Notes under the pieces: generated by a model
Seen by the model: only the letters and a program-made list of their open reading frames with translations
The model's database searches: none
What the model was told of the DNA's origin: nothing
Translations under genes and position numbers: made by a program
Part shown: positions 23,800 through 32,403 of the stretch, piece by piece
How the letters are laid out: every line of letters starts with the position of its first letter
Numbering within the stretch: the first letter of the stretch is position 1
Origin: Chitinivorax sp. PXF-14
GTDB taxonomy: Bacteria > Pseudomonadota > Gammaproteobacteria > Burkholderiales > SCOH01
Length of the DNA stretch: 50,008 nucleotides
NCBI RefSeq assembly: GCF_040812015.1
Contig: NZ_JBFNXJ010000023.1
Location: 1-50,008, forward strand
Direction of reading: 5' to 3'

Positions 23800-24566
23800 T
23801 GGCAAGCCCCGCTAATCCAATCCCTCCCGGCGCAGATTCAGGTACTCGCTATGGGCGCTATACCGTATTGTCGGTGGCGCAGCCTGGGCGTAAGGCCAGA
23901 GTGCTTTGCCGCTGTGACTGCGGAACCGAAAAAGAGGTTCGGCTAGACGGGTTGAAGGCCGGGAAAGTCATGTCGTGCGGCTGCCTGAATACTGAACGCC
24001 GGAAGGATGAAAAGCCATCAATGCAAGGAGCGTTTGCGGATGTGCTCCAGAAGCGCTTTGGGCGACTGGTGGCAACAGGTATCCAGAGGGAAACGGGCAA
24101 GCCGACGAAGATTGTTTGTCGCTGCGATTGTGGGGGGCAAATTCTGACGACTGCGCCCCGGTTGCGCAGCGGCGACACAACCAGTTGCGGTTGTTTTCAT
24201 CAGGAACGGCTTGTCGAGCAAGGGGCAATTACTCGGGATCATGGCCATGCGGTCGACGGGGAACTTGCTTGCGGTAATACCTCAATCTATCGGGCCTGGC
24301 TCAAGGTGCGCTCGCTTTGTCGTGCTGTGCAGCGCCGAGGCGCGGGCAAAGTAAATGGCGAATACGATCCGCGTTGGGGAGCCTTCGGTGCCTTCCTGGC
24401 GGACTTTGGAGAAATCGGTTTCAGCGAAACGATTTGCCGCAAAGACAATAGTCTGCCCTGGTCAAAATCCAACTGCTATGTTGGCCTTGGCCCGATGGAT
24501 AGTCGCCGCAAAACCCGCGAAGAAAACCTGCTCTCCGCACAAAAGTCACAGGAGCAACAGTCGTGA
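23799..24566 (+). CDS. Zinc-ribbon protein with two CxCxC...CGC modules inside the hsd operon
   Basis: The 255-residue protein has two similar Cys modules, LCRCDCGTEKEV...SCGCL (about residues 36-66) and VCRCDCGGQILT...SCGCF (about 106-131). Each follows a GRYTVLSV or GRLVATGI strand. Modules like these occur in phage and mobile HNH or AP2-type DNA-binding proteins. The C-terminal half contains GNTSIYRAWLKVRSLCRAVQ and EYDPRWGAFGAFLADFGEIG, which resembles the tail of such proteins. No complete HNH triad is visible. It starts on the hsdM stop and is translationally coupled, which makes it an operon member rather than a random insertion. Confidence 0.7.
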   Translation: MASPANPIPPGADSGTRYGRYTVLSVAQPGRKARVLCRCDCGTEKEVRLDGLKAGKVMSCGCLNTERRKDEKPSMQGAFADVLQKRFGRLVATGIQRETGKPTKIVCRCDCGGQILTTAPRLRSGDTTSCGCFHQERLVEQGAITRDHGHAVDGELACGNTSIYRAWLKVRSLCRAVQRRGAGKVNGEYDPRWGAFGAFLADFGEIGFSETICRKDNSLPWSKSNCYVGLGPMDSRRKTREENLLSAQKSQEQQS

Positions 24567-24703
24567 GTATTACCGCATCCCTGATTCATCCAAATGGCGA
24601 GGTCGATTCGATTTCGTTGCCGGAAGACAAACAGGCCCGACAACGAAAACGGCAAGGATGGCCCGCACATGATCAACCACACGGCAACCGCCATTGCCCA
24701 TGA
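24563..24703 (+). CDS. Micro-ORF in the hsd operon (46 residues)
   Basis: GTG at 24563 overlaps the preceding stop (GTGA), and GGAG lies at 24551-24554. The product (MSITASLIHPNGEVDSISLP, then a basic segment) is soluble and unrecognised. The case rests on coupling and spacing alone. Confidence 0.4.
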   Translation: MSITASLIHPNGEVDSISLPEDKQARQRKRQGWPAHDQPHGNRHCP

Positions 24704-24776
24704 GGCTGAAGCCGTCATGCCCACCGACTACATCGCTGGGGTTGCCGTCATTCTTCCTGCCGAGGTGCTGCAATGA
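24669..24776 (+). CDS. Second micro-ORF in the hsd operon (35 residues)
   Basis: ATG at 24669 opens a short frame (MINHTATAIAHEAEAVMPTD and following) that ends as ATGA on the start of the PDDEXK gene. Overlap at its stop suggests that it couples translation to that gene. An ATG at 24594 would give a 60-residue version. No domain is recognised. Confidence 0.4.
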   Translation: MINHTATAIAHEAEAVMPTDYIAGVAVILPAEVLQ

Positions 24777-25822
24777 CTCAGCCTTTCATTCATTCAAATG
24801 CCCTTCTGCTCGAAATCCGGGGGTTGATTGAGGACGCTCGGCAGCAGGTAGCTCAAATTGCCAATAGCGCCTTGACCTTGACCTACTGGCGGATCGGCAA
24901 GCGAATTGGCGCTGAAGTCCTTGGTGGGGAACGCGCTGCCTATGGCGGCCAGATTGTCGTATCACTGGCGCGACAATTGGAACAGGACTATGGGCATGGA
25001 TTCGGAGAAAAAAGCCTCCGGCGCATGATCCAGTTCGCCGAGGTGTTTCCCAACGAAGAAATTGTCGTATCGCTGATACGAGAATTGACCTGGACGCATT
25101 TCATTGCCCTGCTGCCACTGAAAGACCCGCTGGCCCGCGAGTTCTACGCCGAGATGTGCCGCGTGGAGCGTTGGAGTGTCCGTACACTGCGGCAAAAGAT
25201 CGGCGGCATGTTGTTCGAGCGTACTGCCTTGTCAAAGAACAGTCCGGAAGTCGTCCGTCAGGAACTGGACAGCTTGCGCGACGGGCAAATGACGCCGGAC
25301 ATGGTGTTCCGTGATCCCTATCTACTCGACTTCCTTGGGCTTTCGGGCGCGTACAGCGAGAAAGACCTGGAAGCCGCCATTCTTCGGGAAATGGAGGCCT
25401 TCCTGCTCGAAATGGGCAATGGCTTCTGTTTCGTCGAGCGCCAGAAGCGTATGAGTGTCGGCAAGGACGATTTCTATCTCGATCTGCTGTTCTATCACCG
25501 GCATCTACGTCGATTGGTGGCCATCGAACTCAAGCTGGAATCTTTCCAGCCCAGCCACAAAGGACAGATGGAGCTTTATCTCCGCTGGCTGGACAAACAC
25601 GAACGCGCCGCCGGGGAAGAGCCGCCCATTGGCCTCATCCTGTGCGCGAGCGCCGATGCCGAGCAAATTGAACTCCTGCAACTGGATGAAGCATCCATCC
25701 GGGTGGCGGAATACCTGGTTGAATTGCCGCCTGTGGCAGTGCTGCGAGAGCGCCTGCATCGCGCTATCGAGCACGCACGGGAGCGTACTGCGCTGCCCCC
25801 GGCGGAAGGAGGTCAAAAATGA
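24773..25822 (+). CDS. PDDEXK nuclease-domain protein of the DUF1016/YhcG type
   Basis: This 349-residue protein has the DUF1016 N-terminal domain (TLTYWRIGKRIGAEVLGGER, LSRQ-like helices, ELTWTHFIALLPLKDP). A C-terminal PD-(D/E)xK nuclease follows, with FYLDLLFYHRHLRRLVAIELK supplying the Asp and the ExK pair. Proteins of this type are frequently encoded inside type I restriction operons, and their exact role is unsettled. The gene overlaps the preceding micro-ORF and the following hsdS by four bases each (ATGA), so it is made with the complex. Confidence 0.9.
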   Translation: MTQPFIHSNALLLEIRGLIEDARQQVAQIANSALTLTYWRIGKRIGAEVLGGERAAYGGQIVVSLARQLEQDYGHGFGEKSLRRMIQFAEVFPNEEIVVSLIRELTWTHFIALLPLKDPLAREFYAEMCRVERWSVRTLRQKIGGMLFERTALSKNSPEVVRQELDSLRDGQMTPDMVFRDPYLLDFLGLSGAYSEKDLEAAILREMEAFLLEMGNGFCFVERQKRMSVGKDDFYLDLLFYHRHLRRLVAIELKLESFQPSHKGQMELYLRWLDKHERAAGEEPPIGLILCASADAEQIELLQLDEASIRVAEYLVELPPVAVLRERLHRAIEHARERTALPPAEGGQK

Positions 25823-27003
25823 GCCACTACAAACCTTACCCTGTTTATCGGGATTCTGGCGTGGAATGGATTGGGCGGGTGCCGGAGCATTGGAAGAAAA
25901 TGCCGTTCAAGCGCTTAGCCTCTATTTGCAATGGGCAAGACTACAAGGATGTTGAAGACGCTGACGGTGCATACCCCGTAATTGGATCTGGAGGTGAATT
26001 CGCACGGGCCTCCTCTTTTCTGTTCGACGGGGAATCAGTTTTGCTTGGCCGCAAGGGCACTATCGACAAGCCGCTTTATATCAACGGGCCCTTTTGGGCT
26101 GTCGATACGATGTTCTACACGAAGATTGTGGGCCACGCTTTCCCAAAATTTGTCTATTACACTGCGCTTACTATTCCATTCAGCCGATATTCGACAAACA
26201 CCGCATTGCCAAGCATGACAGGGGAAAATCTGTCTTCGCATGTCATTGCAGCTCCGGAAATTTCTGAACAACAAGTCATAGCCACTAGCTTGGACCGCGA
26301 AACGTTCCGCATCGACGCCCTGATCGCCAAGAAAACCCGCTTCATCGAACTCCTGAAGGAAAAGCGGCAGGCACTCATCACACATGCTGTCACCAAGGGA
26401 CTCGATCCGAATGTGAAGATGAAGGATTCGGGCGTGGAGTGGATTGGGGAGGTGCCGGAGCATTGGCGTACCGGAATTTTGAAGCGATTTATCGTATTCC
26501 AACGAGGACACGATCTACCGTCTGAATTACGAGGGGAAGGGACCGTGCCTGTCGTGTCGTCAGGAGGTTATACCGGTACTCATAACGTTGCCGTGGCGAA
26601 GGCTCCAGGCATTGTCACGGGTCGCTATGGTTCATTAGGAGAATTTACCTTTGTCGAGAAAGACTACTGGCCGCTAAATACTGCGCTTTACTCGATACAG
26701 CTTTTTGATAATGACCCTCGTTTTGTCTGGTATCTGCTCCAACACATCTCTGACCTATTTTTGCTTTACTCCGCCAAGGCCGCAGTTCCTGGTATCGATA
26801 GGAATGACATTCACGAAATCTTTGTCGCGGCCCCGCAGCATGATGAGCAAGAGCAGATAGCGCAACGCCTTGACAAGCTGTCAGATCGCATAACGACGCT
26901 CACCGAAAAGACCCAGCGCAGCATCGATCTGCTGAAAGAGCGCCGCGCTGCCTTCATTACCGCTGCCGTCACCGGCCAAATTGACCTCCGGGGGTCCGCA
27001 TGA
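25819..27003 (+). CDS. hsdS: Type I restriction specificity subunit HsdS
   Basis: The 394-residue protein selects the bipartite DNA target through two target-recognition domains. Each half opens with almost the same sequence, DSGVEWIGRVPEHWKK near residue 11 and DSGVEWIGEVPEHWRT near residue 202. Each half ends with a conserved helix (EKRQALITHAVTKGLD; ERRAAFITAAVTGQID). This internal repeat is the normal HsdS plan, and both domains appear intact. It overlaps the genes on both sides by four bases. Confidence 0.95.
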   Translation: MSHYKPYPVYRDSGVEWIGRVPEHWKKMPFKRLASICNGQDYKDVEDADGAYPVIGSGGEFARASSFLFDGESVLLGRKGTIDKPLYINGPFWAVDTMFYTKIVGHAFPKFVYYTALTIPFSRYSTNTALPSMTGENLSSHVIAAPEISEQQVIATSLDRETFRIDALIAKKTRFIELLKEKRQALITHAVTKGLDPNVKMKDSGVEWIGEVPEHWRTGILKRFIVFQRGHDLPSELRGEGTVPVVSSGGYTGTHNVAVAKAPGIVTGRYGSLGEFTFVEKDYWPLNTALYSIQLFDNDPRFVWYLLQHISDLFLLYSAKAAVPGIDRNDIHEIFVAAPQHDEQEQIAQRLDKLSDRITTLTEKTQRSIDLLKERRAAFITAAVTGQIDLRGSA

Positions 27004-30000
27004 GCGACACCGCACACCAAGAAAAGCACTTCGAGAGCTACATCGTTTCCAAGCTAGAGGCACAGGGCTGGAAGGTTGGCGAAACCACGAAGTACGACAC
27101 CGAACGGGCGTTGTATGCCGAGGACTTGATTGCTTGGCTGGAAGCCTCCGGCCAAGGTGAAAAGTGGGCCAAGCTCAAAAAGGACAACGGCGACCGCGCC
27201 CTTGAGGTGCTGATGGATCGGCTGGCCAAGGCGCTGGAGACGCACGGCACGGTTCAGGTGCTACGCCAAGGCTTCTCCATTGCCGGGTGCGGCCACATCG
27301 ATCTTTCGGAAGCCGCGCCGGAGGACAAGCGCAACGCTGACGTGCTCAAGCGCTACGCCGCCAATATCCTGCGCGTAGTGCCGCAGCTTCAGTACCATCC
27401 GTCGCGCAAGCTGGCGATTGATCTGGTGTTGTTCATCAACGGAATTCCGGTGGCGACCGTCGAACTCAAGACCGATTTCACCCAGTCGGCAGAAGCGGCC
27501 ATGGATCAGTACCGCACCGACCGTTTGCCCTACGATCCCAAGACCAAGCGCCGTGAGCCGTTGCTGACCTTCAAGCGGGGCGCGGTCGTCCATTTCGCCA
27601 TGTCGGATTCTGAAATCCAGATGGCAACGAAGCTCGATGGTGAGAACACCTTCTTCCTGCCTTTCAATAAGGGCAATGATGGCCATGCAGGCAACCCGGA
27701 AGGCGAGTTGAAGGCCGATGGCACCCGCGAATACCCGGTGGCCTATTTCTGGGAGGCTGTCTGCCAACCGGATGCTTGGCTGCGTGTCTTCCATAGCTTC
27801 GTCTACGTCGAGAAGAAGGATGTCGTCGACCTGAAGGGCAACTGGTCGAAGAAGGAAACGCTGATCTTCCCGCGTTTCCACCAATGGTCTGCGGTCAATG
27901 AAATGATCGCCGATGCCAAGCAGAACGGCCCCGGCATGGTCTATCTGGCCGACCACAGCGCCGGTTCCGGCAAGACCAGCACGATTTCCTGGACAGCCCA
28001 TGACCTTGTGAAGTTGCGTCGTGACAACGGCGATTCGATCTTCAGCAGCGTCATCATCGTGACCGACCGCAACGTGCTGGATGGCCAGCTTCAGGATGCC
28101 GTCAAACAGATCGACCATCAGTTTGACGTAATTGCCGCAATCGACCGCCAGAAGTCCTCAAAGTCGAAGAGTCAGCAACTGGCGGATGCGCTGCTGGCGG
28201 GAACGCCGATCATCGTCGTGACCATCCAGACCTTCCCGTATGCGATGGAGGCCATCGTGACGGACAAGACCCTCAAGGGAAAGAACTTCGCGGTCATCAT
28301 CGACGAGGCGCATAACTCCCAGACCGGCACCACGGCAGCCAAGCTTCAGACGGCGCTGGCAATGAGTGGCCAGGGCAAGATGGCATCGCTGACCGTTGAG
28401 GAACTGCTGGAACAGCTTCAGAAGTCGCGAGCGCGTCCGGACAACATCAGCTACTTCGCTTTCACCGGCACGCCCAAGCATTCGACGTTGATGCTCTTTG
28501 GCCGCGCTCCTGACCCCTCGCAGCCACCATCCAAGGACAATCTGCCGGAAGCCTTTCACAAGTACAAAATGCGCCAGGCCATTGAGGAAGGGTTCATCCT
28601 GGATGTCCTCAAGGGCTATGTGCCCTACAAGACCGCGTTCAATCTTGCTAAGCAGATCGAGGACAACAAGCGCGTCAGCGCCAAGGCGGCGAAACGCGCT
28701 TTGGCGCAATGGATGTCACTGCACCCGACCAACGTCACGCAGAAGGTGCAGTTCATCATCGAGCACTTCAGCAAGAACGTGGCTCACCGGCTGGATGGCA
28801 AGGCCAAGGCGATGGTTGTCACCAGTTCCCGCGCTGCTGCAATCCGCTACAAGAAGGCATTTGACCGCTACATCGCCCAGCATGCCGAATACAGCTACAT
28901 CCATTCGCTGATTGCCTTCTCGGGCAAGATGACTGGCAAGCAGGTGATGCATGGCGATGATGAGCAATTCAAGGATGATGTGTTCATCGTTGATGAGAAC
29001 GAGGAATACACCGAAGAAAGCATGAACCCGGAAGTTCAGGGGCAGGATTTGCGCCTCGCCTTTGATCGTCCGGAGTATCGCGTGATGCTGGTGGCCGACA
29101 AGTTCCAGACTGGCTTCGACCAGCCCAAGCTGGTGGCCCAGTACGTCGACAAGAAGATCGCCAACGATGTCGAAATCGTTCAGACCTTCTCTCGCCTCAA
29201 CCGTATGGCACCGGGCAAGGATGAAGTCTTCATCATCGACTTCGTGAATGACCCGGAGAACGTTCGTCGGGCCTTTGCCATGTACGACGACGGGGCACAG
29301 ATTGACGACGTGCAAGACCTCAACGTGGTCTACGAGATCAAGGAGCAACTTGACGGCCAAGGCTTGTATGAAGCCTCTGATCTGGAAGCCTTCAAGGAAG
29401 CTCGCTTCAAAACCATCCGCGACATCACGCATGCACAAGAGCCGCAGCACAAGGCGCTCTATACCGCGACCGATGGCCCCAAGCGCGTGTTCGAGCAACG
29501 ACTGAAAATGCTGCGCGAAGCCATTGCGACCTGGGAGGCAGCTTTCGACAAGGCGCACAGCCAAGGCGATCAGGCAGGCATGAAGTCGGCTGACCATCAC
29601 CGGCAGGAGCATGCAGAGCAAATCAAAACGCTGATGGCCTTTAAGGCTGGCCTTGGCCGTTTCTGCCGCACCTATGCTTACGTGGCCCAGTTGATCGACT
29701 TTGGCGACCCGGAACTGGAGAACTTCGCAGCCTTTGCCAAGTTGCTGCAAAAGCGGCTATCCGGTGAAACACCTGAGAGTGTGGATTTGAAAGGCTTGGT
29801 GCTGACCGGGTTCGACATCAAGGGCAAGGATGACACTCCCGACGAAGAAGGCGATGCCCCTGTACTCAAGCCAATTGGGCCGGGAGGTGGTGGCGGCGCG
29901 GGTGATGCACCCCGATTCCTCATGGAAATCATCGACAAGCTCAATCACTTGTTTGGCGAGGCGACTCCGCTTCGTGACCAAGCTGCTTTCGTGAATCAGA

Positions 30001-30248
30001 TTGCTTCCATCGCCCGTGAAAACGATGTGGTAATGGCCCAGGTTGAAAGCAATACGCGGGATCAGGCGATGAAGGGCAACCTGCCCGGTGCTGTCCAGCA
30101 AGGCGTGGTTCGTGCCCTGACCAGTCACCAGAAGCTCGCTACGCTGGTACTAAAGTCGGATCGACAGGCCATGGCCGCCCTGACCGATGTGATTTACGAA
30201 CTGATCAGCCAGCAGCGGAACATTGACCTGGATAACGCAAGTGATTGA
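27000..30248 (+). CDS. hsdR: Type I restriction endonuclease subunit HsdR
   Basis: The 1082-residue motor and nuclease subunit has an N-terminal PD-(D/E)xK nuclease (LAIDLVLFINGIPVATVELK, residues about 138-157). Helicase motif I is HSAGSGKTS at about 319-327, and the DEAH-type motif IDEAHNSQ is near 432. A QTFSRLNRM segment for motif VI follows. The C-terminal helical part ends DVIYELISQQRNIDLDNASD, close to the expected length. Its last eight bases overlap the start of an ISL3-type transposase, so the extreme end might have been reshaped by that insertion. Confidence 0.96.
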   Translation: MSDTAHQEKHFESYIVSKLEAQGWKVGETTKYDTERALYAEDLIAWLEASGQGEKWAKLKKDNGDRALEVLMDRLAKALETHGTVQVLRQGFSIAGCGHIDLSEAAPEDKRNADVLKRYAANILRVVPQLQYHPSRKLAIDLVLFINGIPVATVELKTDFTQSAEAAMDQYRTDRLPYDPKTKRREPLLTFKRGAVVHFAMSDSEIQMATKLDGENTFFLPFNKGNDGHAGNPEGELKADGTREYPVAYFWEAVCQPDAWLRVFHSFVYVEKKDVVDLKGNWSKKETLIFPRFHQWSAVNEMIADAKQNGPGMVYLADHSAGSGKTSTISWTAHDLVKLRRDNGDSIFSSVIIVTDRNVLDGQLQDAVKQIDHQFDVIAAIDRQKSSKSKSQQLADALLAGTPIIVVTIQTFPYAMEAIVTDKTLKGKNFAVIIDEAHNSQTGTTAAKLQTALAMSGQGKMASLTVEELLEQLQKSRARPDNISYFAFTGTPKHSTLMLFGRAPDPSQPPSKDNLPEAFHKYKMRQAIEEGFILDVLKGYVPYKTAFNLAKQIEDNKRVSAKAAKRALAQWMSLHPTNVTQKVQFIIEHFSKNVAHRLDGKAKAMVVTSSRAAAIRYKKAFDRYIAQHAEYSYIHSLIAFSGKMTGKQVMHGDDEQFKDDVFIVDENEEYTEESMNPEVQGQDLRLAFDRPEYRVMLVADKFQTGFDQPKLVAQYVDKKIANDVEIVQTFSRLNRMAPGKDEVFIIDFVNDPENVRRAFAMYDDGAQIDDVQDLNVVYEIKEQLDGQGLYEASDLEAFKEARFKTIRDITHAQEPQHKALYTATDGPKRVFEQRLKMLREAIATWEAAFDKAHSQGDQAGMKSADHHRQEHAEQIKTLMAFKAGLGRFCRTYAYVAQLIDFGDPELENFAAFAKLLQKRLSGETPESVDLKGLVLTGFDIKGKDDTPDEEGDAPVLKPIGPGGGGGAGDAPRFLMEIIDKLNHLFGEATPLRDQAAFVNQIASIARENDVVMAQVESNTRDQAMKGNLPGAVQQGVVRALTSHQKLATLVLKSDRQAMAALTDVIYELISQQRNIDLDNASD

Positions 30249-31545
30249 CCTCTTGAACCTCCCCGGCGTCAAGCCGGTGGATTACTTCTCGCAGAATCGC
30301 GGACTCACCGTCGTTGCCGAAGCGCTCGACGGTGATTCGCCTTCATGCCCCGACTGCACCAAAGCCATGTATCGGCATGGCAAGCGATCCAATATCTTTG
30401 CCGACACGCCGATGCAGATGCAGCCGGTGCGCCTGGAAATCTTCCGGCCGCGTTTCCGATGCGATAGCTGCGGCAAGATGTTCTCTCCTGAATTGACGTT
30501 TCTGGATGAGAAGCGACGGGCAACCAAGAGACTGGTCGACGCCATCCGGGAACGATGCTTGGACATGACGTTTCATGCGCTGGCCGACCAGACCGGGCTT
30601 GCCGTCAATACCATCAAGAATATCGCGCACGATCTGATTGAAGAACTGGATCGAACGGTGCGGTACGAAACCCCGGTCATCATGGGGATCGACGAGGTAA
30701 GCATCGCCGGGAGGTATCGTTGCGTCATCACGAACCTTGCGACGAACAACGTCTATCAGATGCTGGAACTTCGCACGCAGGATCATCTGAAGCCGTTCTT
30801 CAAAAACCTGCCTGACCGGGAACGAGTGGAATGGGTCTGCACGGATATGTGGCGACCGTTCAAGCGATCATTCGCCCAATACCTACCCAATGCCCGTTTG
30901 GTCATCGACAAGTTTCACGTCGTCAAAATGGCCTCCGAAGCACTGGAGGAAGAGCGCAAGAAGTATCAGGCGACCTTGAGCAAGGAAGAGCGAGTCCATG
31001 TGAAGAAGTCGATTCGTTGGCTGACCCTAAAGCGGCCAGGCAACTTGAATGCGGATGAACTGAAGGCGCTGGCAGTGGTTCGACAAGCCATTCCTGAATT
31101 GGGCAAAGCCTACGACTTCAAAGAAGCCTTCTTCCGCATCTACGACGATCCAGACAAGGTATCGGCTCAACACGCCTTCGAGGCATGGGAAAACACGCTG
31201 CCAGCAGGCGAACTGGAGATGTTCCACTCGCTCGCCAAGACGGTGCACAATCACTACGAAGACATCTTCGCCTACTGGGATTCGCCGGGCCAGATCACCA
31301 ATGCCTACACCGAATGCCTGAATGGCCTGATCAAGCTGTCGAACCGATTGGGGCGCGGGTATAGCTACGAGATCATCCGGGCCAAAACGCTTTACGCGAA
31401 ACATGCCCGAAAAGTGGGTAGTGGCGTGAGGCTATCCAAGCCTTCCGAATCGCATATTCCAACCAAGAGCACTACCGAGACAGTCGAGTACGGGCCGCAT
31501 ATTCCAACCTTGGTGGAGCTTGCCGAATCAGGCAGTCTGGACTGA
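30241..31545 (+). CDS. ISL3-family transposase overlapping the hsdR stop
   Basis: The 434-residue protein has the ISL3 plan. An N-terminal zinc finger comes first (CPDC...CDSCGKMF, within residues about 30-75), then a helix-turn-helix (ALADQTGLAVNTIKNIAHDL). The DDE domain has Asp in MGIDEVSIAGRY, Asp in CTDMWRPFKRSF and the final Glu in NAYTECLNGLIKLSNRLGRG. GTG at 30241 gives the family-like start MIDLLNLPGVKPVDYF; TTG at 30223 is an alternative. No terminal inverted repeats were found around it. The frame is intact, so activity is possible if the ends lie beyond the bases examined. Confidence 0.85.
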   Translation: MIDLLNLPGVKPVDYFSQNRGLTVVAEALDGDSPSCPDCTKAMYRHGKRSNIFADTPMQMQPVRLEIFRPRFRCDSCGKMFSPELTFLDEKRRATKRLVDAIRERCLDMTFHALADQTGLAVNTIKNIAHDLIEELDRTVRYETPVIMGIDEVSIAGRYRCVITNLATNNVYQMLELRTQDHLKPFFKNLPDRERVEWVCTDMWRPFKRSFAQYLPNARLVIDKFHVVKMASEALEEERKKYQATLSKEERVHVKKSIRWLTLKRPGNLNADELKALAVVRQAIPELGKAYDFKEAFFRIYDDPDKVSAQHAFEAWENTLPAGELEMFHSLAKTVHNHYEDIFAYWDSPGQITNAYTECLNGLIKLSNRLGRGYSYEIIRAKTLYAKHARKVGSGVRLSKPSESHIPTKSTTETVEYGPHIPTLVELAESGSLD

Positions 31546-32057
31546 GAAAACAGGACTTTCCAACCTCAGAATGCATATAGCCGAAGTTCGTAACGAATCA
31601 TATGAAGGAAAATGCCCGATTTAAGGTGACGGAACGAAACATCGGGAACCCCCGTGGTCTCTACCAGAAGTGAATCTAAGGCCGCAATGATAGCCGAACT
31701 GCCGCTACGGTACATGCCTTACAAAGAATATAGTTCTTTAACCATTTGTGTGATGGTCAGTGAGTTGGCGCGTCCCTTGCGATTCCCTGGTACTTTGGCC
31801 GTATATCTTGCAGCACGGGTACCCACAGTATCGTAAACGTAGAGTGTGAAGCCTCATCGCGACGCACCTCAGCTCCACGAACTCGACCCATCGCCACCTT
31901 GTACAAGGGCTCGATGCAGGAATGTCGCAAAAATGTCGAATAGTGTTGCCCGCATCAACACGCAACAGTGTCTGCTCAGCGCAGAGGTCGGAACCGACGG
32001 GATTTGTAGTCGACGAGCGCCGACGCACCTACAAGTACCGCACAAAGAGCGGCTCTT
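31546..32057. other. Non-coding interval between the transposase and the parS cluster
   Basis: Only short frames without ribosome-binding sites or recognisable domains are present. A CCCGAT/ATCGGG pair (31615-31620 and 31641-31646) lies here without a T-run. I see no gene. Confidence 0.5.
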
Positions 32058-32073
32058 GTTTCTACGTAGAAAC
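32058..32073. promoter_or_regulatory. parS: parS site 1
   Basis: GTTTCTACGTAGAAAC is a perfect 16-base palindrome, one of four copies within 346 bases next to parB. It has the same design as chromosomal parS (GTTTCACGTGAAAC) with a different centre. Confidence 0.88.
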
Positions 32074-32102
32074 GGGGGAGATCTTGCATGGTGAACTGGC
32101 TT

Positions 32103-32118
32103 GTTTCTACGTAGAAAC
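32103..32118. promoter_or_regulatory. parS: parS site 2
   Basis: An identical GTTTCTACGTAGAAAC palindrome lies 29 bases after site 1. Confidence 0.88.
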
Positions 32119-32346
32119 TGCGTATGACGCGCCGTTGCGTGGCTCCCAGTAATCCGTAGGCGCAATTCACCAGCGTTGCAAGGAAAACCGGCGTAACGCG
32201 CGAGCAAAATAGCTGAATGCGGCGTCCATGGCGTCGGTCCGGCCTAGACGGGATCGTTTCGCTATTGGCTCGGTGAACCAGAAACGATTAAGTTAGTCTT
32301 AATCGCGGAATGTGGGGAGACAGATACTCTTGCGGTAAATTAAATT

Positions 32347-32378
32347 GGCCCCTTGTTTCTACGTAGAAACAAGGGGCC
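32347..32378. promoter_or_regulatory. parS: parS site 3 within a 32-base perfect palindrome
   Basis: The 16-base core (32355-32370) is extended on both sides by GGCCCCTT and AAGGGGCC, giving a perfect 32-base palindrome. It could also form a hairpin at the 3' end of the parAB transcript and act as a terminator. No other copy is extended this far. Confidence 0.88.
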
Positions 32379-32387
32379 CGTGGTCTG

Positions 32388-32403
32388 GTTTCTACGTAGA
32401 AAC
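32388..32403. promoter_or_regulatory. parS: parS site 4 overlapping the parB stop codon
   Basis: The palindrome contains the last codons of parB: GTT TCT ACG TAG encodes Val-Ser-Thr-stop on the minus strand. ParB bound here would sit on the end of its own gene. Confidence 0.9.

Noticed and set aside
28716..29750. 344-codon minus-strand frame inside hsdR
   Set aside because: Antisense shadow of hsdR, with no ribosome-binding site or known domain.
31615..31646. CCCGAT/ATCGGG inverted pair and a GGTGACGGAA sequence resembling the end of the Tn3-family repeat
   Set aside because: Only about ten bases match the terminal repeat and there is no T-run for a terminator; chance is likely.
30150..31650. 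Search for ISL3 terminal inverted repeats around the transposase
   Set aside because: No matching inverted ends could be found by eye, so no IS boundaries were called.
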